A stretch of 64,000 nucleotides of DNA from Psococerastis gibbosa. Its lineage: Eukaryota > Arthropoda > Insecta > Psocodea > Psocidae. The DNA lies in the NCBI GenBank assembly GCA_963971405.1, contig OZ020489.1:23958290-24022289 (forward strand), written 5' to 3'. Shown here piece by piece: positions 36,701 to 47,500 of this stretch; position 1 is the stretch's first letter; every line of letters starts with the position of its first letter. The notes below the pieces were generated by a model. The model was not told the origin of the DNA. It searched no databases and was given only the letters and a program-made list of their open reading frames with translations. The translations under genes were made by a program, and so were the position numbers.

Positions 36701-39700
36701 AAGAAGCCCCTTTTTACTCTGAACTAGGATGACCGCCTGCTTTACATGCCCTCCGAACCATGGCCAGAAAATGTAGTCAGTGACTAGTTCAGTGACTACT
36801 GAACTAGAGTTCAGAGAAAGTCGGAGTCGGAGTCTTGACTTAGGCTATTAAAAATCTCTCTTCTATACATATAAATAATAAAAATAGAAAATACGAGATT
36901 TTGATGTATTTCAAAGGTCTATTTGTACGGTCAGCATACACTTAATAATTAAATAAGAAATGATGGGAAAGGAATTTGTACTTACATCCGAGATTTGTAC
37001 AATTCCCTTTTGTTTTCTTCTAGAATGTAACCGGAGAGTGGTCAATGATTGCAAGAAGTTCATATCTTTACACGGAAAGTTTCGTTCTACTCAGCGGTTT
37101 CCTCGTCGCTCATTCCACTATAAAAGAGCTCGATAAGACAGGAAAAATTAACATCGGTCGCAATTTTATTTCAAGATACATAAGGTAAATATACCAATGT
37201 CCAGTTGCAGATTACCAATTACGGTGTTTCGATGTAGACAGAGCTTAGTAAGAAAGATGCATCATACGATTTTGAATGATTTCAAACTTTGGAAGGGATG
37301 TCGTCACTAATTTAAATCAGCTACATATCTAGCCCGCTCGTAAACCAAAAAGATGAAATTCTCCCAGAAATTAAGGTACCGTTCCGTACCTACCTATATA
37401 TTCTTCCCTTTAAAATTCTATGAAACTACAAAAAATATTGATAGAATAGAAAAATAGAAAATAGAATATAGGAAAAAAAATATATAAATGATAAAATATT
37501 GATAGAAAATAGAAAATAGAAAATAGAAATAGAAAAAAATATATAAATTGATAGCGTGCAGAACTACAATATTTGTTTTATTTATATTATTATTATAATA
37601 TGTCAGGACATGTAGAAATGTAGAAAAGTGGTACAGACTCCGACTTTCACCCGAAAGGATGTTGGTGCGAGTCCCACACTTATATTTTACGTATATTCAA
37701 AAAGGATAGCTCGTTGAAAATAAAGTTTCAACGGCAATGGACCACTTTTGCATAGAAAAATGCTTGCGCCTAGCTATCCCCAACCAATCAAAACATTGGG
37801 CTTTGACATTATATTTAAACGAAAGAGGTTCATTTAATAAATTCTGTCTGGTCCTGGATACATTCTGGATGCTTAATTTATATTCCATGGTTTCAGTTTC
37901 ACTCCGAACCTATTGGTTGTGATTCTAACTAATACGTACCTGATGGAACTAGTCGGTTCTGGACCTATGTGGGGAATCGTGGTTGATAAATATTCGAAAC
38001 TTTGTAAAAAACACATGTGGCGTAATTTGCTCTACATTCACAACTACAATGGATGGGAAAATATGGTAACAATTTTCCTTTGCTTCAGTTAAATATCAAT
38101 TGAAAACAAATTCGGTGAAAACAGACATCAAAGCACTCTCCCAGTCTAATCGTAATGCGCAATTCACTAAGGACGGCAAATGTTTTTAATTAATTTGATT
38201 ATACATATCATCAATAATTAATAAAATTAATTGATAAATAACAAGGCCCAAGTAAGAATTATTTGTTTATAAATTTTTTTTTTCATTTTTCAGTGTTTGA
38301 CCAATACACACCAGCTGGCTGTTGATATGCAGTTGTATTTGGTGTCACCTATATTTATTTATCTTCTTTGGAAGTCCCCGAAATTGGGAGTGCTATTTAT
38401 AGCTATTGTCTCAGCAGTCAGTTCTTGGCTGCGCTACACTGCAATTGTAGAACATGGGATCAACTATGTGGTGCATTATGGAGCATCGTAAGTATGGAAG
38501 TTGAAATCGCCTTAGGCCCGGTGCACTAAGGCTGATTCTACGCAGCAGATGTTTGTGCTTTGTGTAAGGAACCAAAGACACGGACGATTCGGCATGCGCG
38601 AGTTGCCAACGTCTTTTTCATTGTAACAAATGGGATTTGGAAAACCCCAGTCAACTTCAGAAGATTTTGGACGTTGACGCGTGTTCTGGGCGTGTCGAAG
38701 GGAGAAACTGTGCACCAGTGTGCGGGCGGCTTAACGCCTGTTCCCAGAAATATTTTGAATTTTACTCTGTGGTTTTCTAACTACCTACCCATTCGCTGCA
38801 ATGAACAAAAACGTCACCAACTCGCGCGTGCCGAATCGTTCATATATATTGTTACGTAGATATTGGTGCCGACTTGGCAGAAATATTGGGGGTGCTTGTA
38901 GATTACTAATCTGAACAGCCTGTGTGTATTTTGATGGGTTTTTTAAAGTTATTTTGATAAGCGATAAAATTAGCATTTCCACACCGAGCATGAGTTTGAT
39001 AGTATGATATAATAGAGAGCAAAACGTGGCAAGGTAGGCCACAGAGCCGCTGGAGTGACAAGGTAGGAAGTGACCTGCAAATGATGTCAGTGGCCACTTG
39101 GCAGAGGAATACGCAATTAATGGATTATTTTCCCTCTAGTAATGCCACGTTTCTGTGCCTGGATAGGTTACTTCTAAGATAATAATTTTTATCAAATGAT
39201 ATTGTAGACCTATGTGTTTGTGATGCATGTGATTGATTGATTGATTGATTCTATACTAACTATAGGTCACATTAGCATAGTTTCCAAATGAGATCGCGAA
39301 TTCCACTGTGTTTGGGTATTGGTACGGTAACAATTTCATTCTCCAACAGGATTCAACAATTGTTCAGTACAGGGACGGTCTCATACAGTCTTGCTACACA
39401 TCGAGCCACAGTATATTGTATTGGCATATTGTTTGGGTACGCTTTGCGGCGAGGATACACGCAGATAAACATTTCCAGCACGGCAGCCACAGCAGGCTGG
39501 TCAGCGGCCACTGCAGCAGCATTGGTTGCCGTTTTTGGTGCCGCCGATATGGGCACAAGGGACTACGTCTACGATCGCTATCAGTCTGCAACAAGTGGAA
39601 CGTTTGCAGCAATCTTGTGGAGTTTCTTCTTGGTTTGGGCTGGGATAGCTTGTTGGAACAACCGAGGAGGTGAGTGAACTCAGACACTCCTACAACGCGT

Positions 39701-40915
39701 GCTTTGTACAAAGTCTAATTCCACCGGATAAACCCACTATATATAAAGCTATAAAAAATGTCGCCTTCGAAGCAATTCTCCTCTAAATTTGGATTTATAT
39801 GACACATTACCGTCATCATAAACACCGATTTTTCACAGGCTCTGAACTCCTTTCTCCAGACGCCCTATTTAGCCATCTTTTGCACCTATCAAATCCAATA
39901 ATTGTGGCAAATCCGTATTATAGACAGGTACGTATCAAAATGTAGTAAAGTGTTTCTGCCAAGAAATGTAGCCTATTCTTTTTGGCAGCTCTACGTTCTA
40001 TAATATTGTATATTTCATAAGAAACATGATTTTGTCCACCAGTAAGGATTTCCCCCCTTCGTTTGTCTCTTAGAAATGAATAAAACAAATTAATTTTTCT
40101 TTTCGCCATGACCGTAGAGTTATTCTAGTTAGGCAGATGTAAAATTAAGACTTCAAATCCAATAATATAATATTATAGTTATAATTTTTCTTTAAGGATG
40201 GATGAATGATTTGCTGACATGGAAGTATTTCAGAGTTTTCTCAAGGATCTCATATGCATTCTACTTGGTCCAGTTCCCGCTATTTTTCTACAATGTTGGT
40301 GTCCTGAGAAGCAGCCAGACCTATAATAGTTTAGCCATTGTAAGTATCAGGTCGCCTTCGACTATACAGTGCTACTTTTATTTGCTGAATCTAACGAAAT
40401 TTTCTCATAAATTAATAAGAAGAGCTTCGGTTACCCCTTTCCAGCATACGGAAGTGGGGCTCTACTGACTACGCGACGAAGTAACAGAAAAAGCCCACTT
40501 CCATAGAGTGAGATACAATAAAAGCCCAGTCTTCATATAGATTTATAACGTAAGCAAATCACATTTGTACCATAGTAAGACAGTGAACAAAAGTTGCCCT
40601 GTAGGCAAATTCGAGACATTAACTGAATTTTACCAACAACTTTTCATTAATGAACCAAAACGAAGTTCACATTACAGATTTGGAATATATGAACATATGA
40701 ATTTAATTTAAATTTTTTATTGATTGCAGATTGACATGAAAGACATTTCGTCTGTATTTGCTACAGCCATTCTACTAACTCTTACAGTCGATATGCCATG
40801 TCAGAACCTCAAGAGATTATTTTTCGCGAGAGCCTCAGGCTCGCAAAGCTCTCCAATAAAGGATAAGAACGATAACATCGCTGTTCCGTACAAAGAGAAA
40901 AATGGCCATAGATGA
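30777..40915 (+). CDS. NRF gene C: nose resistant to fluoxetine protein 6-like membrane acyltransferase, 693 aa
   Basis: Ten exons: 30777-30984, 32363-32586, 35325-35530, 35984-36254, 37024-37184, 37897-38065, 38294-38487, 39350-39669, 40197-40339, 40730-40915 (TGA). The ATG at 30777 opens a signal peptide (MPGKVIVLLLLVSAFCSIGG). The NRF domain (about 25-210) has six cysteines, including GRYCLADF and WGVCMPSACTP. TM1 is about 214-229. The acyltransferase-3 domain has NGARGLNALPLLMAHK (His285), VGSGPMWG, THQLAVDMQLYLVSPIF and FSRISYAFYLVQFP. The protein is expected in a secretory-pathway or plasma membrane with the NRF domain outside. The exon plan and phases match gene D almost exactly, so this is a tandem duplicate. 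The Arg usually seen before (L/F)TP is Ser here, created at the 37184/37897 junction. The reaction catalysed is not known for this family. Confidence 0.92.
31136..32032. mobile_element. hAT-like element, 897 bp, sister of 15885-16766
   Basis: It runs from CATTGGCGTAAATTCCC to CCTATTTACGCTAATG. The flanks CATTGAGG (31128-31135) and CTTTGAGG (32033-32040) match at 7 of 8 positions. Internal units with GGGGGCCCGGGGGTCTCCCC, GGGTTTTAAGCATTTTGAGT and CTTGGTCAATATGTTGATTT recur about every 300 bp. It lies in intron 1 of gene C, inverted relative to the 15885 copy. Confidence 0.85.
32660..32930. repeat. Fragment related to the 882/897-bp hAT-like repeats
   Basis: It carries two short units with GGGGGCCCGGGGGTCACCCC, CTTGAAAAATAGGG and GGGTTTCACGCATTTTGAGT, the same as internal units of 31136-32032. 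No matching termini were found. It lies in intron 2 of gene C. Confidence 0.55.
33334..35091 (+). mobile_element. Tc1/IS630-like DNA transposon with about 490-bp terminal inverted repeats
   Basis: The ends are CTGTTCCCCCAGAAAAGTTT and AAACTTTTCTGGGCGAACAG, with TA immediately outside each. The arms are roughly 33334-33827 and 34599-35091 and match closely along their length. The centre carries relics of a transposase: an N-terminal ORF from 33800 (MDQLESRQL...), and near 34470-34600 the phrase ARSEGNRIVYLDETLIGV. The latter resembles the first catalytic-Asp region (IVYxDET) of IS630/Tc1 superfamily transposases. The frame is broken between them, so the copy is probably inactive. It lies in intron 2 of gene C. 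Confidence 0.85.
33800..34600 (+). pseudogene. Decayed transposase of the 33334-35091 element
   Basis: The first part is a basic 66-residue ORF (33800-34000) that starts inside the left inverted repeat. After several stops, the stretch at about 34465-34600 reads LSWRYRYLQGIRNARSEGNR followed by IVYLDETLIGV and then a stop just before the right arm. The first Asp of the DDE/D triad can be seen; the second and third acidic residues cannot. Assignment rests on this motif, the TA flanks and the long termini. Confidence 0.6.
35783..35900 (-). mobile_element. SINE family 1 fragment
   Basis: AT-rich tail plus CTAAGCCAACCTAGGAG and CACTCAACTGAGAAGGTCCG, matching the 3' half of the SINE at 23219. The tRNA-like head is missing. 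It lies just before the gene C exon at 35984. Confidence 0.6.
36637..36783 (-). mobile_element. SINE family 1 fragment
   Basis: Tail AAATAAATAAATAAATC, then CTAAGGCAACCTAGTGGAGT and CATGGCCAGAAAATGTAG. The head beyond this point is replaced by unrelated sequence. Confidence 0.6.
37437..37556 (+). repeat. AATAG/AAATAG low-complexity tract
   Basis: Repeated ATAGAAAATAGAAAATAG units with TATATAAAT spacers, in intron 5 of gene C. Confidence 0.75.
37600..37680 (+). mobile_element. SINE family 1 head fragment
   Basis: ATGTCAGGACATGTAG, a degraded box A (GAAAAGTGGTAC) and box B GGTGCGAGTCCCACAC. This is the complementary half to the fragments at 35783 and 36637, in the opposite orientation. Confidence 0.6.
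38582..38843. repeat. Inverted repeat flanking about 175 bp
   Basis: GGACGATTCGGCATGCGCGA near 38582 is mirrored by CGCGCGTGCCGAATCGTTC ending near 38842, with the arms continuing through AACGTCTTTTTCATTG / CAATGAACAAAAACGT. It is probably a foldback element in intron 7 of gene C; no target duplication was resolved. Confidence 0.55.
39839..39927 (+). other. Exon-like segment in intron 8 of gene C (doubtful)
   Basis: It is bounded by TTTTTCACAG and CAG|GTACGT, and is open in the phase left by the upstream exon (SELLSPDALFSHLL...). It is 89 bases long, so including it would shift the frame and give a stop a few bases into the next exon. No equivalent exists in gene D. It could be a truncating alternative exon or chance. 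Confidence 0.2.
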
Positions 40916-41134
40916 AAGTTGCAGATTTCTATGTCATCGCACAAGCAGAAGAATGTTAACCTTTTCAAGTGCATTTTATGTGATGTGTCTTGTAGGCCTA
41001 AGACTGTCAAATTACGAAACATGGTTAAAATCTAGGCTTAACTTTTTAAGCAATGATAAGTGACCAGCTTGTGACCATCAGTGTCTCAGCGTAGCGTCAT
41101 TTAAGATGGCCACTCGCTGCATCTCATGTGTAGC

Positions 41135-41213
41135 ACCCCGCCTAAGTCTTGAATGTCTGCTACCACGTCACTGTTTTTGGAAATAGCCCTAGCCGGTGAA
41201 TGGAATGGGCGCC
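41135..41213. mobile_element. GG...CC MITE family, right-end fragment
   Basis: CCCCGCCTAAGTCTTGAATG through ACGTCACTGTTTTTGG to TGAATGGAATGGGCGCC, followed by TAA. This is only the last 79 bp of the family. Confidence 0.75.
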
Positions 41214-44200
41214 TAAGGTAAGGTTCATCTCAATATTACTCATATACAGTCCACTAATTCAAAAAACCATCGAAGGCGTGTGGTACCGCCACATCTATCG
41301 TTTCAATGCTGCATCACTGCTTCTGAAGTCATACAGACTGATCGATACATTATTGGGTTGTAGGGTACTAGCCCTATACGCTCACTCCAGGGAATCCGCT
41401 AGAATACGCTGAGAGCATTCCCATATACCTTAATATCCATATATTCTGTTTCTGCACCTTGGCAAATACCAAGGACAGTTTTATCCCCTTCAGGCACTAA
41501 AGCTGAAGACACTGTCTCTCACAAATTATAAATCAAATAATCCCTCCTACGGAGAAACCAGTAATTGTATTTGTCATTGAAGGGTTGTCACAGGTCAATC
41601 TCACTAGATAAGTCTCGGAAATGATTCTCATCCTCAGCAGCTAGTTCCCCTCTAGTGACTGGTGATCATCGAACAGGCAATAAACAATCCCAATAGGCGT
41701 AAGCCCCGTAAGGTACTCTATTCATTCGACGTCAATCTTACGTCTGGTGTGAGGACTGACTGTTAAATGATTAGATTCATGAGACTGTTTATTGATTTTC
41801 ACTAATTTCTAGTGGGAGACTAGCTGCTCGGGGGCTAGATCCTAAATAACCTAATGTGAAGTGCCTACTGTTCCTATTTAATTATTATCAAATATCAATC
41901 TCAGAGGGCCAGAGACTCGATCTCGTGGGATCGATAATTGTCATTAGACCATGACATTCATGCAGCGTTTCCACTTGTGATATTTCCCTCAGCGTCAACT
42001 AAAAATTTCCCTATTTTCTCTCGCTCGCCCAATTCGCTAATTTTCCTCTATTTTCTAAATTCCCAAAATTTTGGGGGGGGGGGGGGCTTTAGGAGTTTAG
42101 GACCCCCAAGAGTTAAGACACTAAGTAAACTTCTTATGTTAGCTCTCGGAGGTTTACGAAACGTTTGAATGTGTAGTACATTTAGAACGGATTCTGGGCT
42201 ATACAGATTTACCACCCCACATCGAAAGGTTTTGTAATTACATGGTCTCTATGCGTCTATCGTCACTGGTAATATGCAACAGGCTATAAATTCGAGTAAT
42301 ACATATAAGTTTTTGGCTGCTTAAGGCTGAAAAATTGTGAAAAAAATGGTTTGCATCATTCATCACGATGTTTAAAAAAACCATTTAATGCAAAATACGG
42401 CACCAATGTAGGCTTACGATACATTGCATACAACTTCGTGATCTCTTCAGTACAACTAATGTTAAATGTAGCCTACATAGTCTACTTTGCGCGTATCGAC
42501 AATGAGCAATTGCAATTTTAAATTCATGGAGTAGTTTGTCCATTCAAATTGCCAGACAGACCGACATTTCGTTAAAAGACCTCAAAACGAGTAAACCCGT
42601 TGAAATCTCGAAATCGAAATTTTTACCATCTCAAAGCATGAATAGGAAAGCAATAACTGAACATTGTCATTTTAATAACCGTTACTGTATTTATTGTATT
42701 TAACTTTGTGATATGAATTATATGTGCTGTATAGAAACGTGTTTCAGTGTTTTTCATTGAATATTCTAGCATATTTTAATATTGTAATTTCCCTTTTAAT
42801 AGTAGCGTAGTTCAAATTAAATCTAATCCCCTGCAAAATTTCGATTAGAAACAGCTGTAGAACGTTTAGGGTACCTACGGTATTATTTGATATAGATATA
42901 ACTACAATTACAGCTACCTACTTGTATCATAAGAAATAAGATTAGAGGTTGTATCGTGATTACACCTCCACTATCAGCCCTTTCACAAAGCACCGAGCCG
43001 ATGTTACAACACGATACCCCAGAAGGCATAAGTAGCGAGTCTTACTTTGTCCAGATTTTTCTCGGTCCCCTTTTCCGGATATAATGTCCAGAAGAAGGTT
43101 GCCTTGTCAGCCAATGTCAAATTAATTACAATATTGAACAATACATACATATATACTATAATAGTACATTAATAAAGATTGTTTTTAAAAAAAATGAAAA
43201 ATTAAACGAATGCAGGGAATAGAGGCCGGGTCTCGGTGCAGTTTGCTAACTTCAACACCAATCTCATTCTCTGTCAATTCTTTGTAACATTTACCGTTAG
43301 TTGAATACCCTCTATGGCTAGTTCTTAAAATGTACCTGTGCATATGAATGAGCTGCCCCCTATATTTGGCTCGCGAGTGCTGAAAGATTCAACTATGCGC
43401 ACTCTGCCGGACAACAGTCACCTCTGTTGTATGAGTGGACCGAAAGGCCCAAAATTTGACCATATGGGAAATACAGACAATTTTCTTTCTTTCTTTCTGA
43501 CAGGGCAACCAGACTGGTGTTAACGTGGCCAAATATTGGTCGTTAAAATTTTGAATCGCTTGGACACAAAAAAGTAGAGTAAGGCAAGGGCGGTGCTGGA
43601 TTTCGTCTCGAAGGGGGACTTCATATAGCTGAGATGTTTCCCTATAAATTACCAAAAAATTACAGCATATGGCAGCTGGAAGTGATTCTTGGGGTCCCTT
43701 GCCAGAATTAATTTTTGTAAATACGGTAGTGGGTTTTCTAGTATTTCTCTTGAAATTTTTTATTCGTAGGAAGGGGCGCCACGCTGATATTTTGGTGCAA
43801 AAATGGTCCATAGTTTGTTGCATATACGGCATACATCCTACGGCATCACTTTTTTCCCTCGGATTTTTAATATGTGCTGTGAACTCAGGAGATGTCGCGA
43901 TATAAACCGGATAAGTTACACTTGTGTACACATTTGATCTTTTTTATTACGGTATAGCTATACCGAATGGTGTAGATAGTATGAAAAATAGAAGAGAAGA
44001 AGTGACCAATGTAAGCAGCTAGTAAGTCAAACAAAAAATAATGAAATAATAATAATAATAATGATAAAAATAATAATAAAGTCTTTATTGATAACAATAA
44101 ATACAGATACAGCGAGATTAGCGAGATTAGAATAATTGCCATTTTTACCTAATGTAAGTACCAATGTATGTAAGGTGCTAATTTATATCAACTATCAATA

Positions 44201-44247
44201 TATTCTTATCACTGATCTGCCCCAACCACATCATGATGTACCGTAGC

Positions 44248-44425
44248 CAGGGACGGACCCAGCCCATTTTTCAGGGGGGGGGGTAGTTGTGGGTCCAAAT
44301 AGGAAAAACGTATGTAGGATCGATTAAATCAGAGCGTAATAAATTAATTTATAATAGATTTACCAAATTTTGGAGGGCAGCCACCCCCCCCCCCCACTCC
44401 TGCTCCCCCCCTGTATCCGTCCATG
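44248..44425. mobile_element. hAT-like MITE, 178 bp, perfect 8-bp target duplication
   Basis: The termini are CAGGGACGGACCCAG and CTGTATCCGTCCATG. ACCGTAGC is duplicated at 44240-44247 and 44426-44433. The interior is G/C homopolymer-rich. It lies about 150 bp upstream of the gene D start. Confidence 0.9.
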
Positions 44426-44580
44426 ACCGTAGCTAATAGACACTAAAACATTTCATGATACTTTGGAGCGATTCGTGAAGTCAGCAGATCCTACGATATG
44501 GCCACGACATATGCATAGCCTATAACACAAATTTTTTACTAGGTTCCTACCACCGTGCACTTCTTACTTCAGTGAGTGAA

Positions 44581-47500
44581 ATGTTCAAGAAAGTGGCTTG
44601 CTGCGTGCTGTTGTCGGTGGTGATGGCAATCGGCGGCCACTGCAGAGCAAACCAAGCCCCTAAGCAACTCGGGATTGTACACGAATTTCAGCGACTTACT
44701 GCTTCGACCACGATTATGCTGCCAACGATAAACGTTAGCAGTGCTTGCGCCCAGCAGACACATGTAGTTATGGAGGAAGCGGAAAGGTTCAACCTCTGGG
44801 CTTTGAAGAGTAAGTGATCATTGATATTCCATTCTATAGGGCCTAGTGTCGTTTGTTGGGAATAATCTTCAAGAACCGGTCCGCTTTCCAATTTATCGAT
44901 TAGTAGAGAAAGAAAATAAAATGATTAATTTCATGGTAAATAATTTTCCTATGGTTAAATTTCGGATATGATGGGGGGGGGGGAGTCGTCCACCTGACGT
45001 CACTGAAGGTGACGTAAATTCTACATAGGTCAGACCAACACATTCCCACACAGCAATAATGGCAGGGCACGCAATGCATGTGAGCGTGAATTTGCTTTCA
45101 TTTTATCAAAAAAAAATTTTTGCACAAAACCCAACAGTTTTTGGATAAGCAAACTGTCCGGTTTCGTTACTCAATTTAACACCTAAAACATGTCTAAAGT
45201 TAGAAATCATCGAAAGAAAGGTTTCGCAGAAAAATTATTTTTTAGTCATTTTTCATTAAAATTTAGTTATTTATTTTTTACCCCCCGAAGCAAACTATCA
45301 AGGGGCAAGCGACCCCCGCATTTTATAAACATTAATAACAACTACAATATATGTGAATTTAAAAGAAATCGTTGGAGCCGTTTTTGAGAAATAATATTTT
45401 TAGACGTTTTTGGGAGTTTTTTGAGAATGAAACCCCCCCAAATTGAGTTAGCCCAAAATAAAAATAAATAGTTCCGAGGCATGATTTTTATAAACCTACA
45501 TGCCAAATTTCATCGAAATCCATCGAGTAGTTTGCCCGGAAATCAATGAACAGACAGACAGAGCGACAGACAGACAGACATTTCGTAAAAACCACTTTTT
45601 TTGGTTCCTGGGACCTCAAAACGTGTAAATCCGTTGAAATCTCGGAATCGAAAATTTCGACCGTCACAAAGCTTTCCTTATACTACGTATAAATTGGAAA
45701 GCAATAAAGAATGAAATTTGTTTTCTATTTGATGGCAGGTTCTCGGTACTTATGTCAGTGGGGGGAGCAATAATGGACAATTATCACTAAGCAAAAGTGA
45801 TGCAGGACTTATACTAAAGATATATATTGTACCATCATACCCCATGAAAAAAGGAATTTCCATACTAATTCACATGAAGAGTAGACCAGAGTGACACTTT
45901 CGTTTACATTCATGCTGGGAAAATAAGCAACAATTATTTGACACAATTGCGAATTGGTTTAAATTAACAGCTGCATATCCTAATAAGTAATGTGTAACAA
46001 AACCAGGTTTTTCATGTCCATGTGAAAAATCCCTTAGCTCAGTAACAAATTTCTAAGTATTAATAGGCTACTCTTGGATAGAGTCACTAAAACCATTAAG
46101 AAAAAAGTCAATGTGTTGCTGATGTTTAAAATGGGGGTATTACTTCTGTTCTTTTAAAACTGTGAAAACGTCATATTTTGATCTGAATTTAGAGTCTCTT
46201 AAGTTGACTATAGTACTAATAATATATATACTAGTAATATCCAATTAGTAGAGTGAATATTTTCCATCCATGCCATAAACAAATATATTCGAAAGCTTTA
46301 TAAGGCTTTAATTCTAGGCTATTGTAGTATTGTAGTTTACATAATTAAATTCAGTAGGTGCTGGCATGCAATACAACAATAAATGCACTGATGATCTTTA
46401 TTATTATTTTTATTATTATTATCTTTAATTATAGAAGTCTGATTTTATGTAGCCTGTTGTTGTTGTTTCTAACGCCTGCTTTCAGCATTTCTGCTTTAAA
46501 CAACCCTGTCAGCCTGGCGGGTGAAGTGAGTCTGTTTGTTAACTTGAGGCACCCTAAGGGCAGACTCTTTCACCTCGGGGAAAGGGGAGTTGACTAACAG
46601 GGTAGAACTCCTGATTATAGTGGATTCCGAACCACTTGGGGAACATGGCAAAGTCACACGATTAAATCGGAGGTGACCAGGACTCGACTTATACTGCCTA
46701 AGCGCGTTATCATGTCCCACCAGGTTCCCCTGCCAACGCTGTGCACACTACCAAGTTGCCGCAGTTTGAAACATGCTCTGCTCTAATGGAATCAACATGG
46801 TAAGGCCGTTGGCAATGTAGCCTAACACCGTGTTTGTTATAATAAAATTTTTGGACAGTTTTAGACGCCACGGCAAAATTACCCTCCGGTATTTTGAGTG
46901 GGAATGTAAACCAGTTCGGAGATTTTGACTTGTGTTTAGAAGCAATTGGAGATAATGAAAACAGCCACATCCGCGGCCGCTACTGTCTGGCAGACTTTAA
47001 TATCGTTCCCAGTGATGAAAAATATAAATTAATTGACGACAGAAGTCATAGTTACAGGCCACTAACTTCTGATATCGATGATGTAAGTACGATGTATCGG
47101 ATATGGTATCGTACCAAGGGCGACGCCCGGGAGGGGCAGGGGGGCACTGCCCCCCTCTTAGACCATCCGCTGCCCCTCCCCCCTGCTTTGGGAGAAGCAG
47201 TTACGAGTAGTGAGATACTGAACTACTATACTATTACATGCTAAGCTATAATAATTCTTTTTCAAAATGACTTTTTAAGGGGAGTGGGGACCTACCTCCG
47301 GCCCCTCCCCCCTAGCCCTTGTATCGTCCTACATCTGATATGTACTATAATTAAATGCTCGTAAGTAGGTGCTCGCATTTAATAAAAACGTATGAGTGAA
47401 CCCGTTCATATTTTCCTATTTATCAACTAGTACATATACTGTAGGTACCGATAGTAGGTATGCGTAATTCCCTTGTAAATAATTTTTTATTTAATTAATA

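Larger units (their letters stand above)
40916..44580. other. Intergenic region between NRF genes C and D
   Basis: It holds a GG...CC MITE fragment (41135-41213), a small hAT-like internal fragment near 42055-42110 (CCCAAAATTTTGGGGGG... as at 31150) and a hAT-like MITE (44248). The 180-aa minus-strand ORF at 43389-43931 has no recognisable domain. I see nothing assignable in 41220-42050 or 42110-43380. Confidence 0.5.

Noticed and set aside
43389..43931. A 180-residue ORF on the minus strand
   Set aside because: It is the longest ORF without a gene assignment, but it shows no recognisable domain, signal or membrane pattern and lies in repeat-rich intergenic DNA with no partner exons.
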